NCBI GenBank assembly: GCA_024663395.1
Contig: JANFAH010000001.1
Coordinates: 2,852,001-2,916,000 of the forward strand
Reading direction: 5' to 3'
DNA from: Pisolithus tinctorius
Taxonomy: Eukaryota > Basidiomycota > Agaricomycetes > Boletales > Pisolithaceae
Length of the DNA: 64,000 nt
Both the position numbers and the translations under genes were made by a program. Below, in pieces: positions 45,369-57,221 of this stretch. Under the pieces are notes generated by a model, which ran no database searches, was not told the origin of the DNA, and worked only from the letters and a program-made list of their open reading frames with translations. Numbering within the stretch: the first letter of the stretch is position 1; each line of letters begins with the position of its first letter.

Positions 45369-45950
45369 ACTCTAGATGGTCAGGCAGGCCGATTCCATGT
45401 TATGTGATGATCACTTCAGTGCAAATCAGGACATTGTTCAGATCACTATGGAGTGTATTTCTCATATACTACCCAATCACATCCCACTTGTGAACATAGT
45501 CACTCATGTCTGTTTATAACCTCAATCACACACACCTTCATGCTGGGTCGACCATGCCCATGGTCAAGTGTCGCCTGAGCAGCAAAGGACTGCCCCATAA
45601 GCCTCGTGATGGCAGGTTCTCTTCCTGCAACAGCCCCTCTAGCAGTGCTGAGGTCAAAGCAGAGACAACTGGTGTCTTAGCTGAGATGTATGGAATATTG
45701 GAGTCGTCCACTCACACAGTAAGTTCTTTTTTTCCTTCCTAATAACCGCTCATTGATAGGTTTTCAATCTGCAGCATGAATCAAAGAGTCAGCTGAATCA
45801 TGAGGCACTTCTCCTTCTTGATGTAGTGCATGCACAACGCAAAGTCTTTCATGTGGGACAAGCTCTGGCCACATGCATTGCCTATGAATATGAATCAATG
45901 GCCAAGTTGTACAAGTACAAGGTGGGCAGCAGCAAGGTAAGAGTCCACGA

Positions 45951-46647
45951 TGTCAAGTCCGGGCCTACTCCGACCAACTCCGATGCTAAGCAAGGTCTAG
46001 AGGAGGGTCCAGAAGCAAGTCCAACACAGAAGAACAGAACTCCAACTAGCAGAGTGTTGGCAGGAATGAAGACCGCTGAGACAAAGGTGGAGTGGAGTGA
46101 GGGTGTCGGGTTTAGCTCGTGTGCTACCCCCTTGCACGATCTCAGCCCTCGTATTTCAGAGGGAGAGTACAGACGGAGAGTCAGAGATAACTCCGACAGA
46201 CAGAAGATGGAGTCAGAGGGAGTAGGAACTAGGTTGATATTCGTACTGAAGAACAGCAGAGTACAGTACATGCTTTTATACTGCTACAGAGGTACAGTAA
46301 CCAGAATTGGAACTGACATACGGAGACTCATAAATTTTCAAGTAAAATTTCCTGGACGACGAATGAAGGGTAGATGGAGGACATATGAACAGGTAACACA
46401 AAGCATCCAGAAAAGGAAACAGTCCAGGCGCTGGACCATGCGGTGAGCATGCTGCGGAGTACCTGACTGTGAAGGCAGTCACATGACCACTCAGTCCGGT
46501 AGGAGAGAACACAAGTCCGACAGCAGTCGGAGTGGAGATGGTTCGTAGCCAACAGAAGTTGGGCGGAGTTGGTGCAGAGCGAGTGAATGAGTGGCAGAGT
46601 AGGATGCGGAGTATGTAGGGACTTATAATGAACACATGGTCGTGACA
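45951..46647 (-). repeat. 3' LTR of chromovirus 2
   Basis: 697 bp, TGTCAAGTCCGGG...GGTCGTGACA, sharing TGTCAAG and TGACA ends with chromovirus 1. The minus strand has a TATA box AGTATAAAAGC at 46287-46277. The purine tract (minus strand TAAGGGGGGGGCAC) follows at 46648-46661. Confidence 0.88.
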
Positions 46648-46842
46648 GTGCCCCCCCCTTAGGGCCTGAACCCCTGAAGGCCACATGTTCAGGACGAGAT
46701 CAACACGAGTTGATCATTTGAAGTTGCTTTGATGCCTCAAGGATGATGGCTTTAGCTGCGGCAGAGCTCTGTTGGAGTTCGAAGTACCGCTTAAAAATAT
46801 GTGTTAGGGTACCGAACCTTTGTACCTTCTTCCCTCACCACC

Positions 46843-48051
46843 ATGTCTTCCCAGCGCGAGAACACAACCCCCCAACCAACCCCAGGCCACTCCCATGACT
46901 ACTCCCAAGTCGCGGACGACGCATTGGTCATCCTTACTGACGACTCGACCGACTCCGAGCACGAGAAGAATGCAGAGAAAGCATGTCGGCGGGCGGAGGC
47001 AGAGCAGAAAGAGAAAGAGCATGAGGCGGAGTGCAAGGCCAGATGACGAAAGGCAGAGGAGGCACGGTTGGAGGTGGAGCGGAGGAAGAGAGCGAAAGAG
47101 GAGGAGGAGGCTCGAAGGAAGAAGGTGGCAGAGGAGGAGGCAGAAAGGCAAAGGCAGAGAGCGGCGGAAGAGGCAGGGAAGCAGAGGCAGAGGGCCCAGG
47201 CCAGGTGGGATGAGGCCGCGCAGAGGTGAGTGACAGAACCCTACGAGTCAGGCGGAGCTGACTTGTACCTTCATCTCAGGTTAAGCAGTGCGGTCTACAA
47301 TGTCAACACCGCCCAGAGGGTCCCTGGGACCTCTGTGGTGGTTACCGCGACCAGGCAGCCCCCCTGCACTCGCTGTGTAGCGAGTCTGATGGCGGGCCAG
47401 TGCGAGCCAGGACAAGGCAAGACCAGGGCCTGCGTGCCCTGTCATAACAAAAAGAAGACCTGCAGCTGGACGCGGGAAGAGGTGGTGGCGGGGCCCTCGC
47501 AGAAGAGAGCAGGGACAGGGAGTTCCTGAGGCGAGAAGAAGAAGAGGATGCGAAGGAAGGGAAAAGAGAGAGCGACGGAGATGGAGGAAGCAGATGACGA
47601 GTGGGAGGCAGGCGGAGAAGACAAGGAGGAGCCAGCAACACCGCACGAGGGACCCTTAGAAGCGGGGGTCTCCTCCTGGTGGATGGAGTGGGAGTGGGAG
47701 CGGCAGCTGCAGGCTGCAGAGAGGTTTGCGGCGGCACATGAGAAGGCTGCGACAGCCTTCGAGAGGATGGCAGAGGCAGCGGAGCGGACTGCCAATGAGT
47801 GGGGGATGTACCGCACATGGGCAGAGTGGGCGGAGATGAGGAGGAGGGAAGACGCGTGCGAAGCCAGACTGGCTGAACTCGAGCGTGTGGGAGGAGGTTG
47901 GAAAAGGCCTCAGTCAGAGGCAGCGGAGGACCAGCGAGAGGAAGCGGACGAAGGTGCGGAGGGGGATAACGAGGAAGAGGAAGAAGTCGGAGGAGAGAAG
48001 GAAGGTGTAGAAGAACAGGAGGGTGGCAGAGAACAAGCGATGGAAGAGTAG
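46843..48051 (+). pseudogene. Convergent Zn2Cys6/coiled-coil gene carried by chromovirus 2
   Basis: One frame runs 46843-48051 once an intron at 47226-47279 (GTGAGT...CTCAG, 54 bp) is removed. Order: MSSQRENTTPQPTP start, an acidic LTDDSTDSEHEK segment, a long Glu/Arg/Lys/Ala coiled-coil-like region, a cysteine cluster at 47365-47463 (CX2CX8CX9CX2CX6C), a basic KKKRMRRKGK region, a second Glu/Ala/Arg helical region and a very acidic tail. Two TGA codons remain (47044-47046 and 47527-47529) where CGA would keep it open, so the gene died recently. Same place, strand, intron position and layout as 1801-5248. Confidence 0.75.
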
Positions 48052-48217
48052 AGTAGTTTTGTTTTTCTTTTCTTTTTTTTTTTTTTTGTCTTTAGTTTGT
48101 ATATTTTTTGTACTACTACGAAATAGACCTGTGATTTTTGTTCATGAATCTGAGAAGTGAAATGGACAAGCGGAGAAAATGCTAAAGTACTTAAGGAAGT
48201 TCGGTGAGGGGCAGAGT
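48052..48217. terminator. T-rich 3' region between the convergent genes of chromovirus 2
   Basis: A run of ~14 T within TTTTGTTTTTCTTTTCTTTTTT (48057-48088) follows the stop of the convergent gene and lies beyond the pol stop. It probably holds the 3' ends of both transcripts, but no precise poly(A) site can be given. Confidence 0.35.
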
Positions 48218-51200
48218 TTATGGCAGAGGTTGGTATGGGCCAGGTTTGTGTGGATAGCGTTCATGGAAGGCAGAAACTATGTCAGAAGCATGATCTAGCT
48301 CAGTTGCAAGCAACCAAGAGGTTTCTTCGTCAGTGTTCTTGTAACCAGCCCAGCGGACTAGATACAAGAGTTGACAGTGGTGGCGACGGCAATCCACCTT
48401 AGAGTCGAGTATCTCTGATACTTCGTACTCAAGGTCACCATCAACATCTACTGGCAGAGGCGGAGGTTGTTGTCGGTTTGGGAAAGGGTTGGCCACTGCG
48501 GCTTCCAGTTGTGAGACATGGAAGACCGGATGTACCGAACGCATAGAGTCAGGGAGCTTAAGGGTGACAGAATGCGTACCTGGCCTGGCCAAGATGGTGA
48601 ACGGACCTAAGTACTTTTCAGAGAGTTTTTCCGAAGGACAAGTGGAGCAGAAGTACTTGGCTTTGACGTAGGCCTGTTCTCCGACCTTGAACTCAGGTGG
48701 AGGTATGCACTTGGCATCCGCTGGACCCTGGTAGTGCTGCTGAGCGGCGGACATTTCTGAGTGGAGGAAGTCATGAAGGGCGGAGAGCTCCACAACATAG
48801 TCATGAGCCCTTGGAGAAGTGAAGTCTTGGTCAGGGACCACAGACAGGTTTGGATGGTATCCCTTGTTAGCGAAGAAGGGAGAGACTCCAGTAGTCGCAC
48901 TTGGTGCGTTGTTGAACGCGAACTCCGCTAGGGGTAAGAGCTCAGCCCAGTTGTCTTGTTGGTAGTTACAGTAGACATGAAGGTACTGTTCGAGAGTCTG
49001 GTTCATTCGCTCGGTCTGGCCATCGCCTTCTGGGTGGTAACCCAAGGTGAAGTGAAGATGCATATCAAGGGCCTTTCCTAGAGAGCGGAAGAAGTGTGAG
49101 ACGAACTCAGCACCTCTGTCGGAGGTGACATTAGCTGGTACTCTGTGCTTGGAGAAGACATGGGTTAGGCAGAGCTTAGCGAGTTCAGCGGAGGTGACGG
49201 AGTCGTGGGTGGGGATGAACACCACTTGCTTCAAGAGGCAGTCCACTACCACGAGTATGGCGGAGTAGCCATCGGAGTTGGGGAGGTGTTTGATGAAGTC
49301 CATGGAGATGGAGTTCCAAGGTCTCTCTGGGATGGGGAGTTGCTTCAGTAGACCATAAGGGTGGTGATGCGGAGTTTTGCTCCGTCCACAGGTGGTGCAA
49401 GACCTGATGTATTCCCTTACGTCAGAGTGGAGGTTGGGCCACACGTAGTCCCTGTGGACGAGTTCTAAGGTGCGGTTTTGCCTGAAATGGCCTGCTGGAG
49501 GATGATCATGCTTGAACCGGAGCACTCGGAGGTGGAGGTCATCAATGTCAGGGACAAAGATACGACCATCAAGGCGGAGTAGACCATCGGAGTCCAGGGA
49601 CCACCGAGGCTTAGTCAGAATTGGAAGATGGCTGGCAGAGACAGGATCGGAGGGTAGGGCGGAGATGATGTCGGAGTGCAAGCACTCAACATTGAAGACC
49701 ATGGCGGCGTGGAGCACAGGTGCCATGAGGGTAGTGGTACAGAGGGACGACGCAAGTTGCTCCTGTGTAAACATAGGGCGGAGATTGTGAGGATTTACCT
49801 GCGTGTAGTCCCTATCCCCCCCTTTTGGGTAGACGTCCCAATGTTGTGTAAGTGTGTCAGGTTTGGCTCCTAAGTGGCCAGGTCGGAAGCGGATTGAAAG
49901 ATTAAACTGGGAAAGGTACTCCGACCAGTGGGCCTGTCGATGAGTGAGAACCTTAGAGGTGGAAAAGTACTCAAGGTTTTTGTGGTCCGTCACCATGTCG
50001 ACAGGCAAGGCAGAGCCTTCTAAGTAATGCCGCCAATGGCGGAAGGCCTCGAAGATAGCCAACAGCTCCTTGTCATGGGTATCATAGTTGAGTTCTGGTG
50101 CGGTCATGGTGTGGGAGTAGAAAGCGACTGGGCAGAGTTCACAGTTGGAGCAGGTGATCGACAAAATGCCAGCAATGGCATAGTCGGAGGTGTCAGTTTC
50201 CACTGTAAGCGGAGCATCAGGGACCCAATGAGTGAGAATAGGAGCGGAGCTGAAGGCATCCTTCAGGCGGAGGAAAGCGGAGCGGCACTCCTTGGAAAAA
50301 CTCCAAGGAACACCCTTTCACGTGAGGCGAGTGAGCGGAACGACAATGTTGGAGTAGTTATTAATGAATCGTCTGTAGAAATTGGCGAAGCCAAGGAAGG
50401 ACTGGATGTCTCGCACCTTCCACGGCTCAGGCCAGTCGCAGACTGCCTGAACCTTCTCAGCAGACATGGTGAGACCGGAGGGAGAAAGAATGTAGCCGAG
50501 GTACTCGATGGAGTCGGAGTGAAACTCACACTTCTCCAGCTTGGCATAAAAACCATGCTTTCAAAGGTGGCGGAGTACCTCTTTTACATGTTTGCGATGC
50601 GACTCCATGTCCTGCGAATAGATTAGGATGTCATTGAGGTATACCACGATGCAGACATCGAGCATGTCTGCAAAGATGCTATTGACGAATCGCTGGAAAG
50701 CCACAGGCGCGTTAGTCAGACCGAATGGCATCACCCGCCACTCGTAAGAACCATAATGAGTGCGGAAAGCTGTTTTCCATTCATCTCCGTCTGCTATGCG
50801 GACTAGATGATAGGCATGGTGGAGGTCGATCTCAGTGTAGACTTTAGCGCGGCTTGGAGAGTTGAGCAGGTCAGAGATGAGCGGCAGTGGATAGCAATCT
50901 TTTTTCGTGATTTTATTGAGTCCTCGATAGTCTACACAGAGGCAGAGTGAACTGTCCTTCTTCTTTACGAAGAGGACAGGGGCACCATGAGTGGAGGTGG
51001 ACTGTTTGATGAAACCATAGCCAAGATGCTTGTCAATGAAGGTGTGGAGAGCTTCAAGCTCTGGCGGGGAAAGAGAGTAGATTGTACCAATGGGCAGAGA
51101 AGCTCCTTCCTCAAGGTCGATCTTGAGATTGAACAAGTGGTGTGGCAGAAGTTCAGTGGCCTTGTCTTTGCTAAAGATGTCGGCAAACTCGTGATACTCA

Positions 51201-51850
51201 GAAGGAACCGAGGAGAGGTCAGGAGGCGGAGATGAAGCAGAGGACACACGAAGCTTCACATCATCAGTGGAGAGCTGTAAGTGGAACTGTCTAGAGCCAG
51301 GGAGAGCACAGGCTCTGACATACGCAGCAGCATTGATGAGTGAGACGAGTGGAGCAGAGCTCAGCGAGTCTGTCGGAGGTGCAGTCGGAGCTGCAAACGG
51401 AGCGGAGGGTGTCGGATCCGAAGCGGAAGGTGATGAAGGTGCCTGGGGTGTCGGCATTGCCTGTATCGATGGTTTGAACGATATACTGCCCAGTACCCAG
51501 TCAATCGACAGATTGAAGCAGGTGAGCCAGTTGTGTCCTAATACCAGCAAACATGAAGAATCCAACGGAGTAACATAAAATGAAATGGAATTGACATCGC
51601 TGGAAGGAAAGCAGAGGGAAAGATCTACCTCTTGGGAAATGACAGCATTTGTACTACCATCAAACAAGCAGAGCGGAATTGGCGGAGAGATGGAGGAAAC
51701 AGGAATGGCATATTTTTTGATCACAGATGGAAGTAAAGAATTGGGACTAGAAAGAGCGGATGCATTGAGTCAGATGTCTGGTGGCGCACAGTTGGGTTCA
51801 ACACTTCCTCCAGGCTGTGCGAGCTCCCTGGAGGAGCGGACTAATTTTTT
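48218..51850 (-). pseudogene. pol: pol of chromovirus 2 (PR-RT-RH-IN-chromodomain)
   Basis: A single minus-strand frame broken only by TGA at 50558-50560 (LRHL*KHGF) and 50318-50320 (LT*KGV), both probable former CGA. Protease lacks about 28 residues around the DSG active site (junction near 51735). Reverse transcriptase has FTEIDLHHAYH-type and [15 protein letters not shown] blocks, but the catalytic motif reads YLND (Asn codon 50633-50635). RNase H (ETDTSDYA, DHKNLEYF), integrase (SCTTCGRSK, MDFIKHLP, TSDRGAEF, GQTERMNQTLEQ), GPF module and chromodomain (YLVRWAGYKNTDEETSW) are intact. Confidence 0.93.
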
Positions 51851-52320
51851 GACTCTGCCTTCTCTGCAGGTGGAGTAGGCAGAGTTTCAGCCGTAGCTGC
51901 ACGGGCTTTGGCTGCGCGAGAGGTGGACTTGGGACAGTCCTTGGCGGAATGGCCAGCCTTGCCACAGAAGAGGCAGAGGTTGTTCTTCATCCTGCGCTGG
52001 TGCTCAGCGGAGGTGAGTTTGCCATCTTTACCCAGGAGGTGGGCAATATCGGACTTGGGCAGATCTTTCTGTTTGCCCTTGCCCTTGGCATCGGACTTCG
52101 GAGTGGAGGCAGAGGACGACGATTTACTTTTGTTGTCGGAGTTTGAGGACTGCGACTTGTCGGAGGCGGACTTGGTGGTGTGCGAGATCTCTGCTTTGCG
52201 CTCCCAGTAGTGCACATCGATGGTCTGGGCGAGTTTGCGAAGTTGTGCGAGGGTAGAAGGCTTACCGATGCGAGCGATCTCGTCTTTGATGCAGTCTGGA
52301 AGTCCGCTATAGAAGCGGTG
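51841..52320 (-). pseudogene. gag: 3' part of gag of chromovirus 2
   Basis: Reads HHRFYSGLPDCIKDEIARIGK, a Ser/Lys-rich linker, and zinc knuckle CLFCGKAGHSAKDC (CX2CX4HX4C), ending KAESKN at 51841. The N-terminal two thirds are missing; the frame now runs into repeat B. Confidence 0.88.
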
Positions 52321-52324
52321 GTGG

Positions 52325-54175
52325 TGTGAGTCAAAGTGTGGAAAGGTGGTGAAAACCAACCAAAACCAACACAAAAGACAAACGTAGAGTGAGTGGTGGT
52401 GTGCCTCCGCGGAACCTGGAGTGCAGAAACCTAAATGTGGGGGGAACTTCAAGTAGAGGTGCTCCTGGCGCAAGTCGACGACGAGTTATGCAGGAGAGGA
52501 TGAATGAACGCTGATTGAGAAGGGGATGCTGAACAGAGCAGGGGTGTTCAGCCGAAAGGACTTGGGAGTAATGGACTTTTGATAGAATATGCTCCTGGCG
52601 TAAGTCGATGACGAGTTATGCAGGAGTGGATGGATGACTAAGCAGGACTTGCTGACTAAGTGGGGATGAAGCTTCAGATGAATGATGGAGGTAGATAGAC
52701 CCTTTTGTAGAGCCTCAACTACCAATGATATGAATGGAGACAGATAGACTCTTCCAAATGAGCCTCAACTGTCGATGACGAGATATGCACTGAACTGGCT
52801 GCTGAGTGACTTCTGAATTGATTCTGGGTAGCTAAGTACATGGGGGTTTATATACTGTGGGGGGGAGCACAGCTTGTGACAAACAAGGCACGAACACTTG
52901 GTAAGTAATGAGTAAGGACTGAGTAATCATGGTGAGTAAGCAAGAAATGAAAAGTAAGCAAGCAAAGAAGATTGGTAAGTATTGGCAATGAACAAGTCAA
53001 GGATAGTCAAAATATCACAAAATGAGTCAAACAGAATCAGAAACTGAGTAAGCGCACTGATATCACATTAGGGGGTGGCGATGCAAGTTAGATCTCAGTG
53101 GAGACATCTCTAGATCCAAAGACAGCATGACAGATGGACGGTGTTTCCAGATAGGGAAGTATTAATTCCAGAATTGAAGGGCATGAGTCAGGCGTCAAAG
53201 GGGGCTAGGGCATTGGGGGTCTGTGGGGCAATGAGGGCATACGCGATCGCGTCTCCCACCCTTCCATCCTCTCAGCAAAGTTAACAAAAACTTCATGAAT
53301 GGGGCTCTGATGGAGGAGGAGGAGAAGGGGGGACGTCTTCTGCTGGATCTTGCAGTAAGAAGGCAAGATGCATGTCATACTCATCATGAATGCGATCAGG
53401 GAGGCTGGAGGACAGTAGATTATACTGCAGCTGTCGCAATGCAGGAAGAATGATGGACGAGACTGGAATAAAGACGGTGCAGGGAGCAGGGAGGAATGAT
53501 CCATATGCTTCATCAACTGGGGAGACTGAAATGACCACATAAGACCTTTCTAACTGAGTGACAGACCTGAGGCGACCAAAGAACGTCCTTCTGGAAGTCA
53601 TACTGACAAGGAGAACATGCTGACCAAGCTGCATGGGATGAGATGGGGCTGACAATGACGGGATGAACCAGGGGGCTTCAGGACAGAAGCTGGTGGGAAC
53701 GCCTGGCAGATATACGTAGCCACTGTCTCTGGCAAATGAGACAAGCGAGATGATTGACGAAGAGGTGGCCATGATTGATGGACTTAGCGAAATGAGCGTC
53801 TGATGGATGGAGTGCTGTAGAAACGCGCAGGGTGCGAGGATCCTCTCCAAATTTGGAAGGAAGAATCGTGGGGCTGAGCACTTTAAGCGAGCATGCAAAC
53901 CGAGTTGATATCTTTGGAAATGGCAGAGATATGACGAAAACCGGAATGCCGTACATGGGCGCTAAAAACCTTTAATGCGTGCTTAACTCACTTCCTCTTT
54001 TCTCTTTAGCACTGACAACTCGTTCTTGTGCGAAGGATGACTGTTAACATCTGACAGTCTTTCTTCACATGAGGCCTTTAGTCTTCATCTGCATGCTTGG
54101 GCATTGTGTGCAACTCGTCAACGAGTTAGGCAGAGTCAGCTGTAACCATGTCCACAACACCTTTGGTGTGTGACA
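52325..54175 (+). mobile_element. Repeat B: 1.85-kb TGTGAGTCAAAG...GTGTGACA element
   Basis: Flanked by GTGG at 52321-52324 and 54176-54179. Same internal boxes, TATA-like block (near 52850) and ORF as A and C. Confidence 0.92.
53293..53956 (-). pseudogene. Conserved ORF of repeat B (unknown function)
   Basis: Two-frame form as in A (MYGIPVFVISLPFPK start at 53956; second frame ends PPSEPHS at 53293), with the same conserved core. No known domain. Confidence 0.45.
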
Positions 54176-54962
54176 GTGGGGTAGGAGGAAGCAGCGATGG
54201 CAAACAGGTATGAAGGAATGCATCCGGAACTTAAATGTCCAGCAATATTATCTAATGCGGAACAAAGTTGTAGGGTCTGATTCAGACGATGAATCCAATC
54301 GCCAACAAATACCATCAACATTGCCATCAAATGGAAATGATGGTATGTGTACAAGCGTGGTGTATGAAGATGCCGCAGAGGCAATAGCATTGCCGGACTC
54401 CCAGCAGCGGATTGCTGGATCCCGAGTGGCTGAGGGCGACACCTGCCGGCCATTTGGTAAGCCTGCGGGATCACAACAGCCGAATATTGTTAACCTTAAT
54501 GGCGGATATGTTTCAGCCATTGGCAAAGAACAACCAAATGCCTGACCGCAGGTTGTGGGCAGCACCTCGAGCACTGTGCAACCTATGACAGAAGGCCACT
54601 GCAACGATTCACCTGATTCTCTCCAGCCAGCAGAAGCTTTGGCAGTGCCAACAACTATCAAGAGCACCCATAAACAGGAAGATTCAAAGCGCAAGTTGCC
54701 CATTCCATCGATGAGTCAGTACTTGTGCCATGGTCGCTGAATTGTCGATTGACCTCATCTCTCAATTCTAGTACCCACACACTGGACCGGCATAGACAAT
54801 GCGAGTGGTATGCGGCAATCAAAACGGGTGCAGAAGGCACCAAAGCGGCCTGATGATGATGTTCCTACTCCTAGTCCCTCCAAGAAACATAGGCGATGTT
54901 AGCATTCATATTTTACATGGCAATGGAATGTGATAGTAGATTTTGACAACCAATAGCTACAA

Positions 54963-55881
54963 TTACAATAAATCCTCATCCAGTTCCAATTCATCCTCGC
55001 CATCCCAATTGCTGGTCATCAAATCTTGTATATATTGCTGAGTCCTTGCCAGCTGCACTCTCCTTGCAAGCAACAGACGAAATCAGATGCTTGATTCCAC
55101 CAATGTATTGCTGTAGTGGTTGTAGGCCGCAACGATTGGCCCATCAGTGGTGGTGTTAAGACAGGGTGGGTGCTCATCAGCCGGTCCCATGAGAAGAACT
55201 GCAAGCTGCCATGCTTTTTCCACTGCCAGATGATTGATATATATGCGAGGGATATCATAAACCACTTACATGTTGTAATTGGCCCTTCATCATGAATTCC
55301 TTGTATACCCAAGTCGCTGGTGAAACGTTGGAGCGTGGAAAAGCAAGCTAAGACACTTAATACTGGCGGCAACAAGAGATGACATGGCACTCACCAGCGG
55401 CGGCATTGGCAGCTGTAGGCTCCGGAGATGGTTGCCGGGATGGAGCCAGGATGGGCTGCGGCCTGGTGGCTGCCGCACAATCTAACCGCTCATCCATACG
55501 TGCATGTTCCAGGGGAGATGGCACAGTCTGGGCAATTGGTGTGGATGCTGGCAATGATCTAGGTGGGGGTGAGACTGCTGGTGAAGATGTGGGTGAATCC
55601 CAGCTGGGCACAATGGCGGCCAAGGATGGCATGGAATGACTTCCCTGCCGCGACTCCCATTGTTGATCAGAAGCAGATGGCCATACCTCCAGTGAAAGTG
55701 GTGGGGAGTCCCAAGATGGTGCAAGCATACTTAGCGATGGCCAGGAAGGGCCGGCATTCGGTGGCATGGAGGACGATGGCGATCCTAGCTGATGGCCCCA
55801 AGCTGGGGCATTCGTGGCCACTCCAAATGGTAGAAATTCCGGTTCATCGACGGCCATATCTGTATCATTGGCACCTGGCAA
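54963..55881 (-). CDS. Hypothetical Ser/Pro-rich gene
   Basis: Minus strand. The longest exon starts MPGANDTDMAVDEPEFLPFG (55881) and is rich in Pro-Ser-Trp-Asp-Ser repeats (APSWDSPP, VPSWDSPT). A likely intron follows at about 55390, and the 3' end reads ...QQYIQDLMTSNWDGEDELELDEDLL with stop at 54963-54965. Family unknown; the exon structure is my estimate. Confidence 0.35.
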
Positions 55882-57221
55882 TACCTGAGCTTTCTTCCAC
55901 AGGGAGATGACTGGCGAAGGTTATTGACAGTTTTATGTTTTAACAACTACTTACATTGAGTGTCTGGACTGCCCGGCCTCCATCTTACTGACTTTTGCTC
56001 CATGATACTTTGCGATCTGTAGAATGTTGATAAGTTGATTGAAATATTGTTGAATCATGTCACAATGTTGGGTTTGGCTATTTGGGCTTGTTTGTCTACC
56101 GGCCAGTGTTGATGCCGGCACAATGGTTCATGAAAATATAAAATGTGGCTGCGCTGCCGATGCAATTGTCAACTATCAATTGACTGCATTGCTCTCACAC
56201 CAGTACCCAACTTCCACAAAAATGTCCCAACAGGCTGAAACATCACAAACCGCCGCCGCCGCTTCCCCCATCGCTCTCCCATGTGAAATAGTCGCTAATG
56301 CTGCAGACATTGTCATGGCAGAGCTTTTGACACTCCATGACCATAGGAACAAGCAATACTGGCAAAAAGCTATGCATGTCATTTGGGAGCAGTTGGTTCG
56401 TTGCCTGCCGATCTATTTTTTCTCTGATATTTACAACATTCCAGACCCATGTGTGCCCTTTGGTAGAGGAACTGCCCTCAAAATTCACCATCCCCACCCA
56501 CATCATCGCTGCTGAAATGGTTATGAGAGATCCGGTGGTGCTTATGGTGGTGAAGGAGTGGCCGGACTTTGACAAGATCAGAGACGCAACAGATGCTGAT
56601 GTCACAGACCATCCATGGTACCAGATTGGCCGGCCAGTCAATAAGGGTAAAGGGCGTGCAGTTCCATTGGAACCACTTCAGATAAGTGACACTGCTCCCA
56701 CCGCTGCTGAAACTTTGGAAGAACCTTGCGGCCGATCAACCAGTCGTGCTGCTCCTACAGGCACTCGGCCCAGAAGTAGAAGGCCACTGAAGTGTACAAG
56801 GTCAGTGGCAGCAAGTGATGCGGATGTTTCGACAGCGACTGCTGGAGCATCTGCCGGTCGTGGCTGCTCAATTGCAGGTCTTGCAACCCCTGCTGCTGGC
56901 TATATACCCGTTGCCGAAGAAGACCAATGCGATAGGTGCACGGAGAAAAACCTGCCATGCACGGTCAAGCCCAGTTCTGCTTGTTGGCAGTGTAGCTGCC
57001 GGAAGTACAGGTGCAGTATCTTCGCTGGAGTGAAGGCTGCGCGGTCGCAGTCAAGGTGGCCCCACAGTCGTGCTGTAACTGAGGTGTCTGATGGAGCAGT
57101 GGAACGTCCCCAAACTGTCGCAGCCAACCATCCCTCCAGCCGACACCATCCTCAAAGCCCCTCACCATGGCCATCAGCTACGATATCCTCGGAACCTACC
57201 ACTCCTGTGTGGCAGACCTGC

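Larger units (their letters stand above)
45951..52324 (-). mobile_element. Chromovirus 2 (Ty3/Gypsy, chromodomain), 5'-truncated
   Basis: One LTR (45951-46647), polypurine tract, convergent Zn2Cys6 gene, pol and a gag fragment on the minus strand. It is closely related in layout and protein sequence to chromovirus 1 but better preserved and CpG-rich, so probably younger. Gag stops at HHRFYSGLPD next to repeat B; beyond repeat B there is no gag, so the 5' gag, primer site and 5' LTR were lost by deletion or recombination before B inserted. Confidence 0.93.
45506..54903 (+). pseudogene. Hypothetical gene interrupted by chromovirus 2 and repeat B
   Basis: Exons: 45506?-45718, intron 45719-45774 (GTAAGT...TGCAG), then 45775-45935 (HESKSQLNHEALLLLDVVHA...KYKVGSSK) followed by a GTAAGA donor cut by the LTR at 45951. 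Sequence right of repeat B (54180-54903) is also plus-strand coding-like (MKECIRNLNVQQYYLMRN, an acidic DSDDESN run, end ...SPSKKHRR-type basic tail). That both belong to one gene is inference from orientation and position. Family not recognised. Confidence 0.4.

Noticed and set aside
45826..46446. 206-codon plus-strand ORF
   Set aside because: It is a host exon read through its GTAAGA donor into the LTR of chromovirus 2, not a gene.
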